Positions 46,208-56,021 of a stretch of DNA of 64,000 nt are shown one piece after another. The notes under the pieces were generated by a model. The model did not search any database. It was not told the origin of the DNA and worked only from the letters and a program-made list of their open reading frames with translations. Within the stretch, counting starts at the first letter, position 1. Every line of letters starts with the position of its first letter. The translations under genes and the position numbers were made by a program. This stretch comes from Mucilaginibacter sp. PPCGB 2223. Lineage in GTDB: Bacteria > Bacteroidota > Bacteroidia > Sphingobacteriales > Sphingobacteriaceae. Where the stretch lies: positions 372,001-436,000 of the forward strand of contig NZ_MDJS01000002.1 of assembly GCF_001705515.1 (NCBI RefSeq), in the 5' to 3' direction.

Positions 46208-46426
46208 CTGATAAATGGTTGTCTTTGTTCGTTTTATTGAAGCGTCGCGGATCCCTGGCTGCTGTATTGTTTAGGATTGATACATTTTTCGCTTCGTAAG
46301 TTTGTCGCTTTGCCAGATAAACGACAGTCTGCAGGGCAATAATCCATATCCCTTTTTGCTGATCTGATGTTTTCGAAATTGTAGTTAGTAATCATCAGTG
46401 TATATTACAATAATCGGTTTTGTAGT

Positions 46427-47848
46427 TCAGTAAATGTCCCATTCCCAAACACCCTTTATCCCGTTTAGTATCTTAACGCGTAAATAGCGGGCCTTTATGT
46501 CAAATTTATCAGTATGTGGCGATACCATTTGTATTTCTGATCGTCCGCCGCAGGGAGTCCAGTTCTTTCCATCAACAGAATACTCCAGAAGGTAGGAGTG
46601 GCCGGCTGTTGGCCTCACAAAATAAACCTCACTGCTACTGATTTTGACCGGTTTACCTAAATCTGCCATTAGCCAGTTTTCTGTATCGCCCGGTGCGGCC
46701 ATCCACCGCGAACCATTGGAACCATCAAAAGCAAACAATGGAAAAAACGATTCTTTGCGATGTAATGAGGTATCACCTTCAGGTTTGATCTTCAAGTCAG
46801 CACGTGTACTGGACGAAGTTGCATTAAAAACCTTTTTAGGCTCAGGCCATTTTGTTTTAAACAAAGCGCCAACCCCATCTTTACTGAGCTGCACGGGCTT
46901 GATGGCACCGGCATCATCAAATTCCAACCGGTTAACATAGGTTTGCCTGTTGGTGCTTCCACGGCCAAATTCCAGATAAGCAAAATAATAATCATCAGTT
47001 CCAGGCAGGTTAAATACACAGCCATGCCCCGGCCCATAAATACCAAGCTCATGGTTTGTAGTTGTGACGATGTCATTTTTAGCCGGAAAATCAAACGGCC
47101 CAAGCGGAGACACCTTACTGGTAACATAGGCATACTGATAGTTTTCTGCCCCTCCAAGTGTGTAGAGATAATAATAAATACCTTTTCGCTTAAAAAAGAT
47201 AGGACCTTCAGAATACCCCGAACGGGGCGTTGGTATCGTTATGCTATTGGTATCAACGGTTATCATATCAGGATATAATCTTGCAGCTTTGCGTCTTTGC
47301 CAGAACAGGTAGGCCTGTTTATCGTCGTCGACAAAAACTTCGGCATCAATGCCGGCAGGCGGCCTGGCCTTTACAGGCTTAAGGAGTGTTGATGAGGTAT
47401 ACGGATTGTAAAAAGTGTCGGGCTTTATAACTAACTCGAAAGGCCCGTCGGGCGAGTTTGCTGCCGCCGCATACATAAAGCCATTCACAGTAGGGTAAAT
47501 ATAATACTTAGCATTGGCGGCTATGACTTTACTTGGAGCCCAGTATTTTTGTTTTGCAGCCGACGGAAAATAGCAGCCGGAAAAGCTCCAGTGAACAAAA
47601 TCTTTTGATTTCCATACTACCGGCGGGCCGGAAGTTTTTAAGCCGTTATCATAACCATCGGTTGTTGCATAACAATAAAAAGTATGATCGATCACCTGAA
47701 TGCTGGCGTCGGCGATCATATCAGGTATCAAAGGATGACCAAACGGATTATTTGTTTGCGCCTTCAGGTGGTTTATGCAAAGTGAGAAAGCGATGTATGC
47801 AATAACCTTTGTTCTTTCGGGTTTTAAAAAATTAAGTTTTGACGGCAT
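46427..47848 (-). CDS. GH43 glycosidase with C-terminal F5/8-type (CBM32-like) domain
   Basis: From ATG at 47846-47848 the product has 473 residues with a signal region (to KAQ, ~31). A longer ATG would add 26 residues. The propeller contains HPLIPDMIADASI (base Asp), PPAGIDAEVFVDDDKQAYLFW (middle Asp) and RSGYSEGPIFFKRKG (acid Glu). The last ~130 residues form a discoidin-like beta-sandwich (WLMADLGKPVKISSSEVYFV, LLEYSVDGKNW, RYLRVKIL). Activity could be beta-xylosidase, arabinofuranosidase or beta-galactosidase. It lies 93 bases after GH35. Confidence 0.85.
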   Translation of the reverse strand: MPSKLNFLKPERTKVIAYIAFSLCINHLKAQTNNPFGHPLIPDMIADASIQVIDHTFYCYATTDGYDNGLKTSGPPVVWKSKDFVHWSFSGCYFPSAAKQKYWAPSKVIAANAKYYIYPTVNGFMYAAAANSPDGPFELVIKPDTFYNPYTSSTLLKPVKARPPAGIDAEVFVDDDKQAYLFWQRRKAARLYPDMITVDTNSITIPTPRSGYSEGPIFFKRKGIYYYLYTLGGAENYQYAYVTSKVSPLGPFDFPAKNDIVTTTNHELGIYGPGHGCVFNLPGTDDYYFAYLEFGRGSTNRQTYVNRLEFDDAGAIKPVQLSKDGVGALFKTKWPEPKKVFNATSSSTRADLKIKPEGDTSLHRKESFFPLFAFDGSNGSRWMAAPGDTENWLMADLGKPVKISSSEVYFVRPTAGHSYLLEYSVDGKNWTPCGGRSEIQMVSPHTDKFDIKARYLRVKILNGIKGVWEWDIY

Positions 47849-47941
47849 AGTATGTGCTATAGTTAGGTTAGTGAATAAAAACAGGAGATGCGACAGGCGC
47901 GGTGCGAGCCAAAAGTTTCGGAACACTCCAATCTTCCATGT

Positions 47942-50392
47942 TTAGATACCTTCATTGTCGTAGCTGCGTACTTCCATAGCTCTGATAGTCGCCCCGTTAA
48001 CGGTTTGCCGCAAGCCCAGAACAATGTTGTTTTTTTGTCCCTTTTTGAAGTTTAACCAACATTCGGGAATATAATATTCACGTTGCGGGCCCAGTTCCCA
48101 ATGACGGCCAATGTTGTGTCCGTTGACATAAATATAGCCATTGCCAGAAGCGTTGATAAGCAATCGCCAGGTATGTTTTTCGGCATTTTCGGGCAAAATA
48201 AATTCAGACTGGTACCAGGTGAATAAAGCATCTTGCGTGCCTTTAGGCTGTATATGATTTCCCTTACGCGGAATATTATAAACGGTATCCAGCCGAACAC
48301 TGGTCCAGTTTTCAGGGTGGAATGCAGCAACGGTAAATCCCTGCTGGACACCATCCAGGTTATCCGCGTATTCCCATTTAAGTTTCTTATTAATCAAAGA
48401 GTCGCTCACGGCAAGCCCTGCTGCCCGTATACCACAGAGTTCCTCCATCGGGAAATAGCCATGTTCATGTCCGATATTTTCATACACCAGCCACACTTCA
48501 TTATGCCCTTTTTTGAGTAATCCGGTTAAGTCAAAACGATTGTCGTACTCGGTATCTTTTAAGAAGGTAAACGATTTATCCCGTTCGCGCGTTACCTCCG
48601 ATGCCCATTTTTCACCTGGATATATCCTGGGCGCGATTTTACCGTTGACTTCTATACTAATAATGTCGCGCGAAAAAGTGTTAAACAGCATTCGGGAATA
48701 TTTGCCTGCTTCAGCCGCATCCAAATCAAACTTAGTTCGATAGCGAACATACCGGGCATCGTTTATGCCCATTTCCGGTAAAGAGATGCCTTCGGGCAAT
48801 GGATGCCAAACACCCTCAGCACCCTCATTATATTTTTTTACATCCTTAAAACGGAAGCTTAACTGCGGCTGTGATTTAGTAGCAGGTGCTTGGAAAAACC
48901 ACCATTTACCCGTTTCAGGGTTTCCGTGGGGCGGAATAATAAGTACTTTGGTTTCCATAGGCGCCAGGTCATAATTGATAGGGAAGGCCGTTAACGAAGA
49001 CATAGCCGTATCTGCCGTATGTTGACCGCCTATCAGCACTTTATTTCCGTCCTGATCGATGTTATACATAGGTTGGATGGTGGTGTTTTTACCGGGCTTA
49101 ACCTGCGCGGCGCCGGTGTGACTGTGTTGAGGGGAATTATTATGAATAAATACAAACCGGGTACCATCCGCAGCAATACGCAGCCCTCCGACAATTTCGT
49201 CAGAGGCATTGTCAAAAGCGCACACTCCTCCTTTAGAATGGATGAGTTGAGCGCCGTATTGCTTAATAAAATCGCCCACATTTTGTGCGGCATAATATTT
49301 TGCTGATAGCGCCCCGTTCTCGCGGACAGCCGCATTATAATCATATGTGGTAGTTTGTCCTCTCGCGCCCCAGCCGGCAAAATGAGTGCCTCCTACAAAA
49401 ACATACGGAAAAATGCCGGTAGCCCCGCCAGCGATAGACATCATGGCCAGCGCGTAAAAGTGCCGGTCGTTTGAGTAATGATCTTCGCTTAACGTACCCC
49501 CTACGGTAGAGAACCACCCTCCTTGTAATTCTGTAACAAAGCCGGGCGCATCAGGCTGCTGTTGCTTCAGGTTTTCCATGCGTCGCGTACAGCTAACAGC
49601 GTCTCTTAGCCCAACATAATAGTTATCGCAGTCGAACACCTGCGATAAAACGGCGTCTTTGCTACCTCGGCACTCTGATGTAAGGCAGGTAAAGATTGGA
49701 ACAGTGATGCCGGCACCGTGCATGCATTGGTACATACGCTGCAATGCATAGGCCTTATTGCCAGTTTTGTGGGCGTTATACTCGTTCTCGATCTGAACGA
49801 GGATCACACCCTTTTTACCGGGTGCTCTGGTGGTGATCTGTTCGGTTTTTATAATCCTGCAGAACGCTTTATACCAGTGGTCGTGCCAATCCAGATAGCG
49901 CTTGTCGGCACTTCGCAGCCAAAATCCGTTAACATCGGCCGGGCGAAACCTGGCCAGCCAGCGCGGATATCCTCCGCCCGCAAACTCGGCACAAATAAAT
50001 GCTCCCGGGCGTAAAACCGTGTATAATCCAAATTCGTCCTGGGCCATGTGCAGCCAGTCGGCCAGGTCAGTAAAGTTAAATTGTGAATAGTCATCAAGCC
50101 CCTTGGGCATATTCAGTTCACATAAATTCCAGGGAACGTAGGTCTCGACCGTATTAAAACCGGCTGCTTTTATTTTTGCAAAACGGTCTCTCCAAAGTGC
50201 TTTGGGAGTTCTGAAATAGTGAAAAGCTGCACTATAAATAAAGGTTTCTTTACCTTCGATATATAAGCAGGCGCCGTCATATTTGATCTTGCCAGGAAAA
50301 GGAAAATATTTTTTCGGTGGAAGATCCTGAGATCTTAATGACAGGCATGCTGCCATCAACACGAGCAACTGAAAAAGCTTTTTTTTTAACAT
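47942..50392 (-). CDS. GH35 beta-galactosidase
   Basis: The 816-residue protein has a signal peptide (1-21). The barrel opens with YSAAFHYFRTPKALWRDR and KAAGFNTVETYVPWNLCE, the GH35 signature. The acid/base Glu is in LVQIENEYNA (~201) and the nucleophile Glu in FVTELQGGW (~288). C-terminal jelly-roll domains include LLINASGNGYIYVNGHNIGR. It releases terminal beta-galactose, which would follow removal of fucose by GH29 or GH95. Confidence 0.93.
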   Translation of the reverse strand: MLKKKLFQLLVLMAACLSLRSQDLPPKKYFPFPGKIKYDGACLYIEGKETFIYSAAFHYFRTPKALWRDRFAKIKAAGFNTVETYVPWNLCELNMPKGLDDYSQFNFTDLADWLHMAQDEFGLYTVLRPGAFICAEFAGGGYPRWLARFRPADVNGFWLRSADKRYLDWHDHWYKAFCRIIKTEQITTRAPGKKGVILVQIENEYNAHKTGNKAYALQRMYQCMHGAGITVPIFTCLTSECRGSKDAVLSQVFDCDNYYVGLRDAVSCTRRMENLKQQQPDAPGFVTELQGGWFSTVGGTLSEDHYSNDRHFYALAMMSIAGGATGIFPYVFVGGTHFAGWGARGQTTTYDYNAAVRENGALSAKYYAAQNVGDFIKQYGAQLIHSKGGVCAFDNASDEIVGGLRIAADGTRFVFIHNNSPQHSHTGAAQVKPGKNTTIQPMYNIDQDGNKVLIGGQHTADTAMSSLTAFPINYDLAPMETKVLIIPPHGNPETGKWWFFQAPATKSQPQLSFRFKDVKKYNEGAEGVWHPLPEGISLPEMGINDARYVRYRTKFDLDAAEAGKYSRMLFNTFSRDIISIEVNGKIAPRIYPGEKWASEVTRERDKSFTFLKDTEYDNRFDLTGLLKKGHNEVWLVYENIGHEHGYFPMEELCGIRAAGLAVSDSLINKKLKWEYADNLDGVQQGFTVAAFHPENWTSVRLDTVYNIPRKGNHIQPKGTQDALFTWYQSEFILPENAEKHTWRLLINASGNGYIYVNGHNIGRHWELGPQREYYIPECWLNFKKGQKNNIVLGLRQTVNGATIRAMEVRSYDNEGI

Positions 50393-50650
50393 CAGAACAA
50401 AAAGATAAAAATAAAATAATGGTCAAATAGATTACATCATCTATCCAAACCATAGACAACATGAAAAGCAATCTATACTCTTATAAATGTCCATCTTAAG
50501 CAAGCACACAGGCTGGGTACTGCTGCTGTTCATTCTTAAATCGTTGTACTCTTGTTAAAAGACGTTGAAACCTGCGATTATTACGAACAAGCGTGAAAAT
50601 ATTTGACCCTGTAACAATACCCTGGGTGAATCACATTAATGGTTCGCCTG
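50393..50650. other. Short gap between GH97 and GH35 genes
   Basis: 258 AT-rich bases; no coding frame, hairpin or convincing promoter was recognised. Confidence 0.4.
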
Positions 50651-52543
50651 TCATAATTTAGCTACGAAGCCACCTCCCGGCGACAGCTGTAAAGTAAGCG
50701 TATCGGCCGGCTTCATCAATTGTTCCTGCCGGTTTATGGATACATTATTCACACCGTCGTAAACCAAAGTTCCCTTTGTTGGGTGTGCAAGAAAGTTTAA
50801 CGGGATTTTGACTTCGCTCGCATTTGCCCCATTCATAACCCCTACCCACCAGGTATTACCTTTTCTGCGGGCAAAAGCAACAATTTCTCCCATTTTGGTA
50901 CAATTCAAAACCCTTGTTTCATCCCATGTTGTAGGGATCTCCTGGAACAGGTCAAACATTTGGCTGGCCAGGTAAAATTTATAATTATCCGCGAAATGTG
51001 TAATCGGAGAAAGATATACAATGGCTTGTGCAAACTGATGCGCCCAGGTGAATTTTTGTGATAACAGTTGCTCAGGGTCGAGTATCACCGGTGTAAAGTC
51101 TGCCGCGCCGGCCATCAGGCGGGTAAATGGTAACGAAACATCCTGTTCGAACGGAGCCACTCTTTTATACCGGCTCATATGATATTCGTTTCCACGGACG
51201 GCTTCCCTGGTAATATTCACAGGGAACGTTCTTGTTAAACCCGTTGGCTTTACAGCTCCATGGAAATTTAGTATCAGTTTAAGGGCAGCACAATCTTCCA
51301 TAGCTGCCATGTACCATTGCATGATCGAAGAAGTTGCATCAGGGATAAAATCGATCTTGATACCGGATGCTCCAAGATCTTTAATTCGTTTTAAATACGA
51401 ATAACGCGTTGTTGCTGACCGCATTTCATTCGAATTCGCCCAAACAAGTGTCTTCACGCCAATGCTTTTGCCATAGTCTATCACTTCACCCAGCAACTGC
51501 CATTGATCTTTGCCGGGTTCCTTCCAGTTGCGCCACCCGTCATCCACTAAATAATATTCCCACTTTAATCTGGCTGCTGCATCGTACCAATTTTTTTGAT
51601 CAGCAAATTTCGGAGCGCCAACGCTCCACCATTGCCACAGGCAACGGCCGGGCTCTACCCAGCTAAAGTCGCTCCCTTTTTGGGGTGCGGGGCACAGATT
51701 CATAAGCAGGTCTGAATTTACCAGTTCAGTTAGGTTCCTGGCAATGATCGTTGTTCTCCAGGGGCTTACCTTTTGCCCGTCGTAAGTGCCGTTAAGTATA
51801 GCCTGGGCGCTGTCAGCACGGGGCCGGATCGTCCATCCGGCCGGGGCGTATGGAAAAGTCGCAATAAAAGAATTTTCGTTCCTGATAAATGACATATCCG
51901 AAAAGTCTTCGCAATCCGCTTCCGAGATAGAGGCAAAAAAACCATTTATATCGAAAGTTAACGGCCCCATTATCGGCTTTGCCTGAGGAACCGATTGCAG
52001 CGAAGTAACATGGCTAAGCCCCTCATAACTTGAATTTAGTTCAGACCAGGCTACCTGGCTCACCTTCCCCGAAAAATTCCACGTGGTTGAGTCGGCATTG
52101 ATATATTTCGCATCACCAGGTAAAGTATAGCGGATAGCTACGCCGTCATTATAAGCGCGAAGGATCAGTTTGAATGGCTTTTTGGCTGATATTACAGGGA
52201 TAGTTATTTCGTTAGCCTCATTGTGTGCGTTTTTATGGGAACCATAGATGTCATAGTTCTCCCTGATCTTTCTACTTGAAGGTCCGGCGATAAATTGAGG
52301 ATCTGCACCCAGGTCGCTACCATCTACAGTTAAACCTAAACGCGAAGACGTGATCAGCTTTACTTTGTTGGCTATGACATCATATACTAACTTACCCTTT
52401 GATATATAAACCCTGGCGTTGATCTGTCCGTCGGGGCTGCTGACAATCATTGTTTTTTGTTGGCCCCGGGCCACGATCGGGCACAGGGATAACAGAATGA
52501 CACTTAATAAAAAAGATCTTTTGCGGGTTGATGGATATTTCAT
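50651..52543 (-). CDS. GH97 retaining-type alpha-galactosidase
   Basis: The 630-residue protein has a signal peptide (1-27). Its active site differs from the two GH97 paralogues of region A. GIKIDFIPDA carries the Asp nucleophile (~397). The SusB base position is Gly (NFHGAVKPTG). The acid/base Glu lies in EAVRGNEYH, 55 residues after the Asp, equal to the Asp415-Glu470 spacing of the characterised Bacteroides retaining alpha-galactosidase. Alpha-galactosidase is therefore the likely activity. It lies 186 bases after GH29. Confidence 0.9.
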   Translation of the reverse strand: MKYPSTRKRSFLLSVILLSLCPIVARGQQKTMIVSSPDGQINARVYISKGKLVYDVIANKVKLITSSRLGLTVDGSDLGADPQFIAGPSSRKIRENYDIYGSHKNAHNEANEITIPVISAKKPFKLILRAYNDGVAIRYTLPGDAKYINADSTTWNFSGKVSQVAWSELNSSYEGLSHVTSLQSVPQAKPIMGPLTFDINGFFASISEADCEDFSDMSFIRNENSFIATFPYAPAGWTIRPRADSAQAILNGTYDGQKVSPWRTTIIARNLTELVNSDLLMNLCPAPQKGSDFSWVEPGRCLWQWWSVGAPKFADQKNWYDAAARLKWEYYLVDDGWRNWKEPGKDQWQLLGEVIDYGKSIGVKTLVWANSNEMRSATTRYSYLKRIKDLGASGIKIDFIPDATSSIMQWYMAAMEDCAALKLILNFHGAVKPTGLTRTFPVNITREAVRGNEYHMSRYKRVAPFEQDVSLPFTRLMAGAADFTPVILDPEQLLSQKFTWAHQFAQAIVYLSPITHFADNYKFYLASQMFDLFQEIPTTWDETRVLNCTKMGEIVAFARRKGNTWWVGVMNGANASEVKIPLNFLAHPTKGTLVYDGVNNVSINRQEQLMKPADTLTLQLSPGGGFVAKL

Positions 52544-52729
52544 GTTATTAATTTATGGGACAGACAACCAACTTCGATATTTATACCACCGGGCTATGCG
52601 GATATGTTCAAAGTTTTATAAGATTAGCTGAGCGATCCACCCGAAGTTGTTGATTTATTGTATTTGACGTGTCGTTGTTTTAGCGTGGGTTTATAAAGCA
52701 ATTATTTTTAAACAAATGACGCATAAGCG

Positions 52730-54391
52730 CTATGAAAAAATCTTCACCACATTTGCATAGTTAAACTCGTCCGATGTTTTTTCGGGCAATGAAATAACTA
52801 AGCCATCCTGGTTTCTTTCAAAACTTAAAGGTTGTTTTGTTGGCAACCATTCTATTTTTTGAATTTCCTTTGGAAAATACTCCTTGCCCCTGGCCAAACT
52901 TTTTACAACCAGCTTTCCGTCTTCCGGCCAACCCATTGCAGTGGCATACAAGATATCATTTTTAGTAGCAAAACGAATATCCTGAGAAGTAAACGGTTTC
53001 CCTTTACCTTCGTTAAAGCCTTGTGCATTTAATTTTGATGCCGCATCCTGCGCCGGGCCTTCGCCGAATATCTTCCATGGCCTTGTGGCATAAATACTTT
53101 CACTATTTGCTTTCATCCATTTGCCGATCCCTTCAACTACCTTTCTTTCTTTTTCATCAATGGTGCCATCTCCCCTGACAGGGATATTCAGCATCAGGTT
53201 GCCATTTTTCGCTACAATATCAACTAAAGTTTGTATCACTGTTTTTGCTGTTTTGTAACCATTGTGTTCGTACAAACTCCGTTGATAATGCCAGTTGCCG
53301 ATGCAGGTATCGGTTTGCCATGGCAACGGCTCAATTTCGTTAGCCTGGCCACGTTCAATATCCCATACCATGGCCTTACGTTGATTTTCGTTCAATATTT
53401 TTCCATTGATTACAGCTCTAACTTCGCCGTGTTCTTTAATGCTTTTATTATATAAATGGGCAGCTATGCGCAGGCCGGCATCGCTGATGGGCCAAAGCGG
53501 GAACTGCGAATCGTCGAAATAAACGACATCGGGATCGTATTTGTTGATAAGGTCTATCGTACGGTTATAAAACTTGTCGATATATGCTTGTGTTGGCGGG
53601 TATGCGCCGTTCTCCCAACCCCATTGGGAGTGTATTGAATTATCTTCTAAACTACGCTGGCTTAACGGATGGTCCTGGGCATACAACGCCTGCGGATCCA
53701 GGCCATCCCACCATTGCCCTTTTCCATCCGCTTTTGTGAGTTTTCCGTCGTAAGGGATGCCTGCAAAAGGGCCTGATTTATCCGAACGTTGTGCCACTTC
53801 ATACCAGCGCCACGCATGGGAGGCGTGAACACTCACACCAAATGGAAGCCCGTTATGTTTTGCTGCCTTTGCCCAACCGCCAATCAAATCTTTTTTAGGG
53901 CCGACCTTAGTAGAGTTCCATTGTTTTTGATACTTACTATCGTATAAGTCAAAGTTGTCGTGATGGTTGGCAAGCGCCATAAAATATTGCGCGCCTGCAT
54001 TTTTATACAAACTCACCAATTCTTCGGGGTTCCAGTTTTCGGCTTTCCATACATTGATCACATCCTTAAATCCGAACTTTGACGGATGCCCGTATTTTTG
54101 AAGATGAAGTTTATACTGCCACGAGCCTTCCTCGTACATGGCTCTTGCATACCAGTCGCCTGCTTCAGGCTCGCATTGCGGCCCCCAGTGCGCCCACATG
54201 CCAAATTTGGCGTCGCGATACCACTCAGGGGTTTGATAATTCTGCAGTGATTCCCAAGTTGGTTCGAACGGGCCTTTTGCGATCGGCTCGTTTAAAAGTT
54301 GACTGCCAAAAAGATTACTGCCCAATGCCGGCGATAAGTACAGCGACGGCAAAGCAACAGCCATTCCTTTAATTAATGTTCTGCGTTTCAT
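52730..54391 (-). CDS. GH29 alpha-L-fucosidase
   Basis: The 553-residue protein starts MKRRTLIKGMAVALPSLYLS, a twin-arginine-like signal. The barrel begins at WYRDAKFGMWAHWGPQCEPE, followed by YKNAGAQYFMALANHHDNFD and the nucleophile region YDPDVVYFDDSQ (Asp ~291). LVDIVAKNGNLMLNIPVRGDG is the conserved end of the barrel. GH29 enzymes remove alpha-linked L-fucose with retention. It sits 59 bases after the mutarotase gene, linking fucose release to processing. Confidence 0.92.
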   Translation of the reverse strand: MKRRTLIKGMAVALPSLYLSPALGSNLFGSQLLNEPIAKGPFEPTWESLQNYQTPEWYRDAKFGMWAHWGPQCEPEAGDWYARAMYEEGSWQYKLHLQKYGHPSKFGFKDVINVWKAENWNPEELVSLYKNAGAQYFMALANHHDNFDLYDSKYQKQWNSTKVGPKKDLIGGWAKAAKHNGLPFGVSVHASHAWRWYEVAQRSDKSGPFAGIPYDGKLTKADGKGQWWDGLDPQALYAQDHPLSQRSLEDNSIHSQWGWENGAYPPTQAYIDKFYNRTIDLINKYDPDVVYFDDSQFPLWPISDAGLRIAAHLYNKSIKEHGEVRAVINGKILNENQRKAMVWDIERGQANEIEPLPWQTDTCIGNWHYQRSLYEHNGYKTAKTVIQTLVDIVAKNGNLMLNIPVRGDGTIDEKERKVVEGIGKWMKANSESIYATRPWKIFGEGPAQDAASKLNAQGFNEGKGKPFTSQDIRFATKNDILYATAMGWPEDGKLVVKSLARGKEYFPKEIQKIEWLPTKQPLSFERNQDGLVISLPEKTSDEFNYANVVKIFS

Positions 54392-54450
54392 TTTAAAAGA
54401 GGTTTATAAAGAACTTATAAAGTTGGTTTGATATAAAAGTCGGTTTGGTA

Positions 54451-54786
54451 TTATAATTGGAAGATCTTGTCCATCAAAATCCATTTCTCCCCGCTTTTGG
54501 CCCATGGCAGGGGTTGTTGAAACTCCCACATCAATTGTTCCCACTCCTGAACTTTTGGGTTCGTGATATCCATGGTTGCCTTATGTTCAAAACTAAAATT
54601 ATCGTCAGTTTCCATGATCATAAATAACCGGTTACCCGTCCGGTAAATTTCCATAAGATGGATGCCCGAATCGGTAATACTCTTTGTGACCGCAGGCCAT
54701 GCATTCTCTTTTTTGTGCCAGTCGTCATATTGGGTAATTAATTCCGGATTATCTTTGAGGTCAACTGCCAAACAGTATCTTTTCAT
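54451..54786 (-). CDS. L-rhamnose/L-fucose mutarotase
   Basis: The 111-residue cytosolic protein MKRYCLAVDLKDNPELITQY matches the RhaM family (PF05336). It retains YDDWHKKENAWPAV, the His-containing loop, and the NRLFMIMETDD and QPLPWAKSGEKWILMD segments. It interconverts sugar anomers. Its operon context (GH29 next, GH95 downstream) favours L-fucose over L-rhamnose, since no rhamnosidase is present. It is the first gene of region C. Confidence 0.85.
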   Translation of the reverse strand: MKRYCLAVDLKDNPELITQYDDWHKKENAWPAVTKSITDSGIHLMEIYRTGNRLFMIMETDDNFSFEHKATMDITNPKVQEWEQLMWEFQQPLPWAKSGEKWILMDKIFQL

Positions 54787-54875
54787 TTTATTAGGTTATA
54801 AAAAACGGCAGGTGCTGGTTTTTGAAGTGAATATATATATGCGGATTGAATACGTTGGCGTTGCAACCCTATCAA

Positions 54876-54904
54876 CAAATATATTTACCGGTATTTGTTT
54901 CAAA
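54876..54904 (-). promoter_or_regulatory. Possible promoter of the region C run
   Basis: On the minus strand, TTTG (54901-54904) and TATATTTG (54876-54883) are separated by 17 bases, a little short. The 8-base palindrome TACCGGTA (54886-54893) lies between them. The site is about 90 bases before the mutarotase ATG. Confidence 0.4.
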
Positions 54905-55062
54905 TTATATTAATCTGACTTTTTTTTGTACAAATCAGACTATTAAAGATAACTATATATCTCCGCCAGGTCCTTAATCAAACAGTGATTGGTTTTTTGT
55001 GCGATTTCGAAACAATAGACTTCGGCCGGAAAGCTGGAGCCCTTAATAGCGTTCGCTTTAAT

Positions 55063-55404
55063 TTATTTTGTTAGCGGGAAAACGTCAGGGTCCCGAAAAC
55101 TTAATTGATCATAGGTGCCGCTGGTCGTACTATAGTCACCACCACCGCCCTCGGGGCAAATTGCTGTTACAAATCGAGTTTTATAAGGCGCGTTGGCCCC
55201 CTTTACTTTAAAAACAAGTTCCCAGCCTGGCCGCATCGTACTACGGCCTCCGCTCGGGATAATGGTTTGGTCAGAGTTTTCACAGGTGTTGTAAGGCGTG
55301 AACGGGACTGTATTGGTTGTATTGATAAAGCGGTTATTAAAGATAGAAAAGCTTAATACGGGGGTAAATTGACTACGCCGAAACCAAGCACTGCAAGCGG
55401 TTGA
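55063..55404 (-). pseudogene. 113-codon coding fragment without a start
   Basis: A minus-strand frame runs from just after TAA (55405-55407) to TAA at 55063-55065. It lacks any ATG until residue ~64 but reads like genuine protein: FNNRFINTTNTVPFTPYNTC, GGRSTMRPGWELVFKVKGAN and TAICPEGGGGDYSTTSG. I do not recognise the family. It lies right after the ECF sigma gene on the same strand and is most simply a 5'-truncated gene. A non-ATG start or frameshift is possible. Confidence 0.5.
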
Positions 55405-55410
55405 TTAATG

Positions 55411-55428
55411 TACTAAATCAATTTAGTA
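55411..55428. promoter_or_regulatory. Operator-like palindrome at the end of the sigma-factor gene
   Basis: TACTAAAT and ATTTAGTA form perfect 8-base arms around a CA centre. The site overlaps the last codons and stop of the ECF sigma gene. It resembles the flanks of the region A operators but lacks the CG core. Confidence 0.35.
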
Positions 55429-56021
55429 AAAATAATAAATAAAAAGGCCATACAACCGGCTCTTGAAAATCTGTTATCTACCATATTAGTACGCAATTGC
55501 AATATTCCCCGGTGTACATGATTTACTACCGATTGGTAATTTATCCCGGTTACCTGTGCAATCTCTTCATATTTCCACCCATCAAAATATTTCAGAAAGA
55601 TCATTTCACGTTGTCTTTTGGGCAGATCATTCAAGGCGGTGGTGAGCATGTGCGACATTTGGAGATTGTGTTCCTTTTTTACCAAAATCTCTTCGTGCGA
55701 AAAAACAACATCCACGTCCATATCTTCGGCTAAAGGCACATTCTGGTTGTGCTTATTTTTGAGGTGGTTGATAGCCATTGATCGCGCACATCTGAAAAAG
55801 TAAACTTTAACGAAGCTAATGGGCCCGAGTCTTTCTTTTCGCTCCCATAATTTCACAAACATATCTTGCAACACGTCCTCGCAGGTATCCTCATCTTTTA
55901 ATATTTTGATGAGGTAATGGTACAGGGAGGCATGCAAGGTACAATGGATACAGCCAAAGGAGTCGATGTTTCCCTGAAGGGATTCGTTCCACCAATCTGA
56001 TAATTGATCATTGATATTCAT
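55413..56021 (-). CDS. ECF RNA polymerase sigma factor
   Basis: From ATG at 56019-56021 the product has 202 residues; an upstream ATG would add 18. Sigma-70 region 2 is visible (EDVLQDMFVKLWERKERLG, VYFFRCARSMAINHLKN) and region 4 ends with an HTH (LPKRQREMIFLKYFDGWKYE, EIAQVTGINYQSVVNHVHRG). ECF factors in Bacteroidota glycan loci normally pair with a FecR-type anti-sigma and a TonB transporter, but neither is adjacent. The C-terminal tail MAFLFIIFTKLI is unusually hydrophobic. Confidence 0.9.
   Translation of the reverse strand: MNINDQLSDWWNESLQGNIDSFGCIHCTLHASLYHYLIKILKDEDTCEDVLQDMFVKLWERKERLGPISFVKVYFFRCARSMAINHLKNKHNQNVPLAEDMDVDVVFSHEEILVKKEHNLQMSHMLTTALNDLPKRQREMIFLKYFDGWKYEEIAQVTGINYQSVVNHVHRGILQLRTNMVDNRFSRAGCMAFLFIIFTKLI

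Noticed and set aside
55105..55356. Plus-strand 83-codon frame between the mutarotase and sigma genes
   Set aside because: It is antisense to the better-composed minus-strand fragment at 55063-55404.
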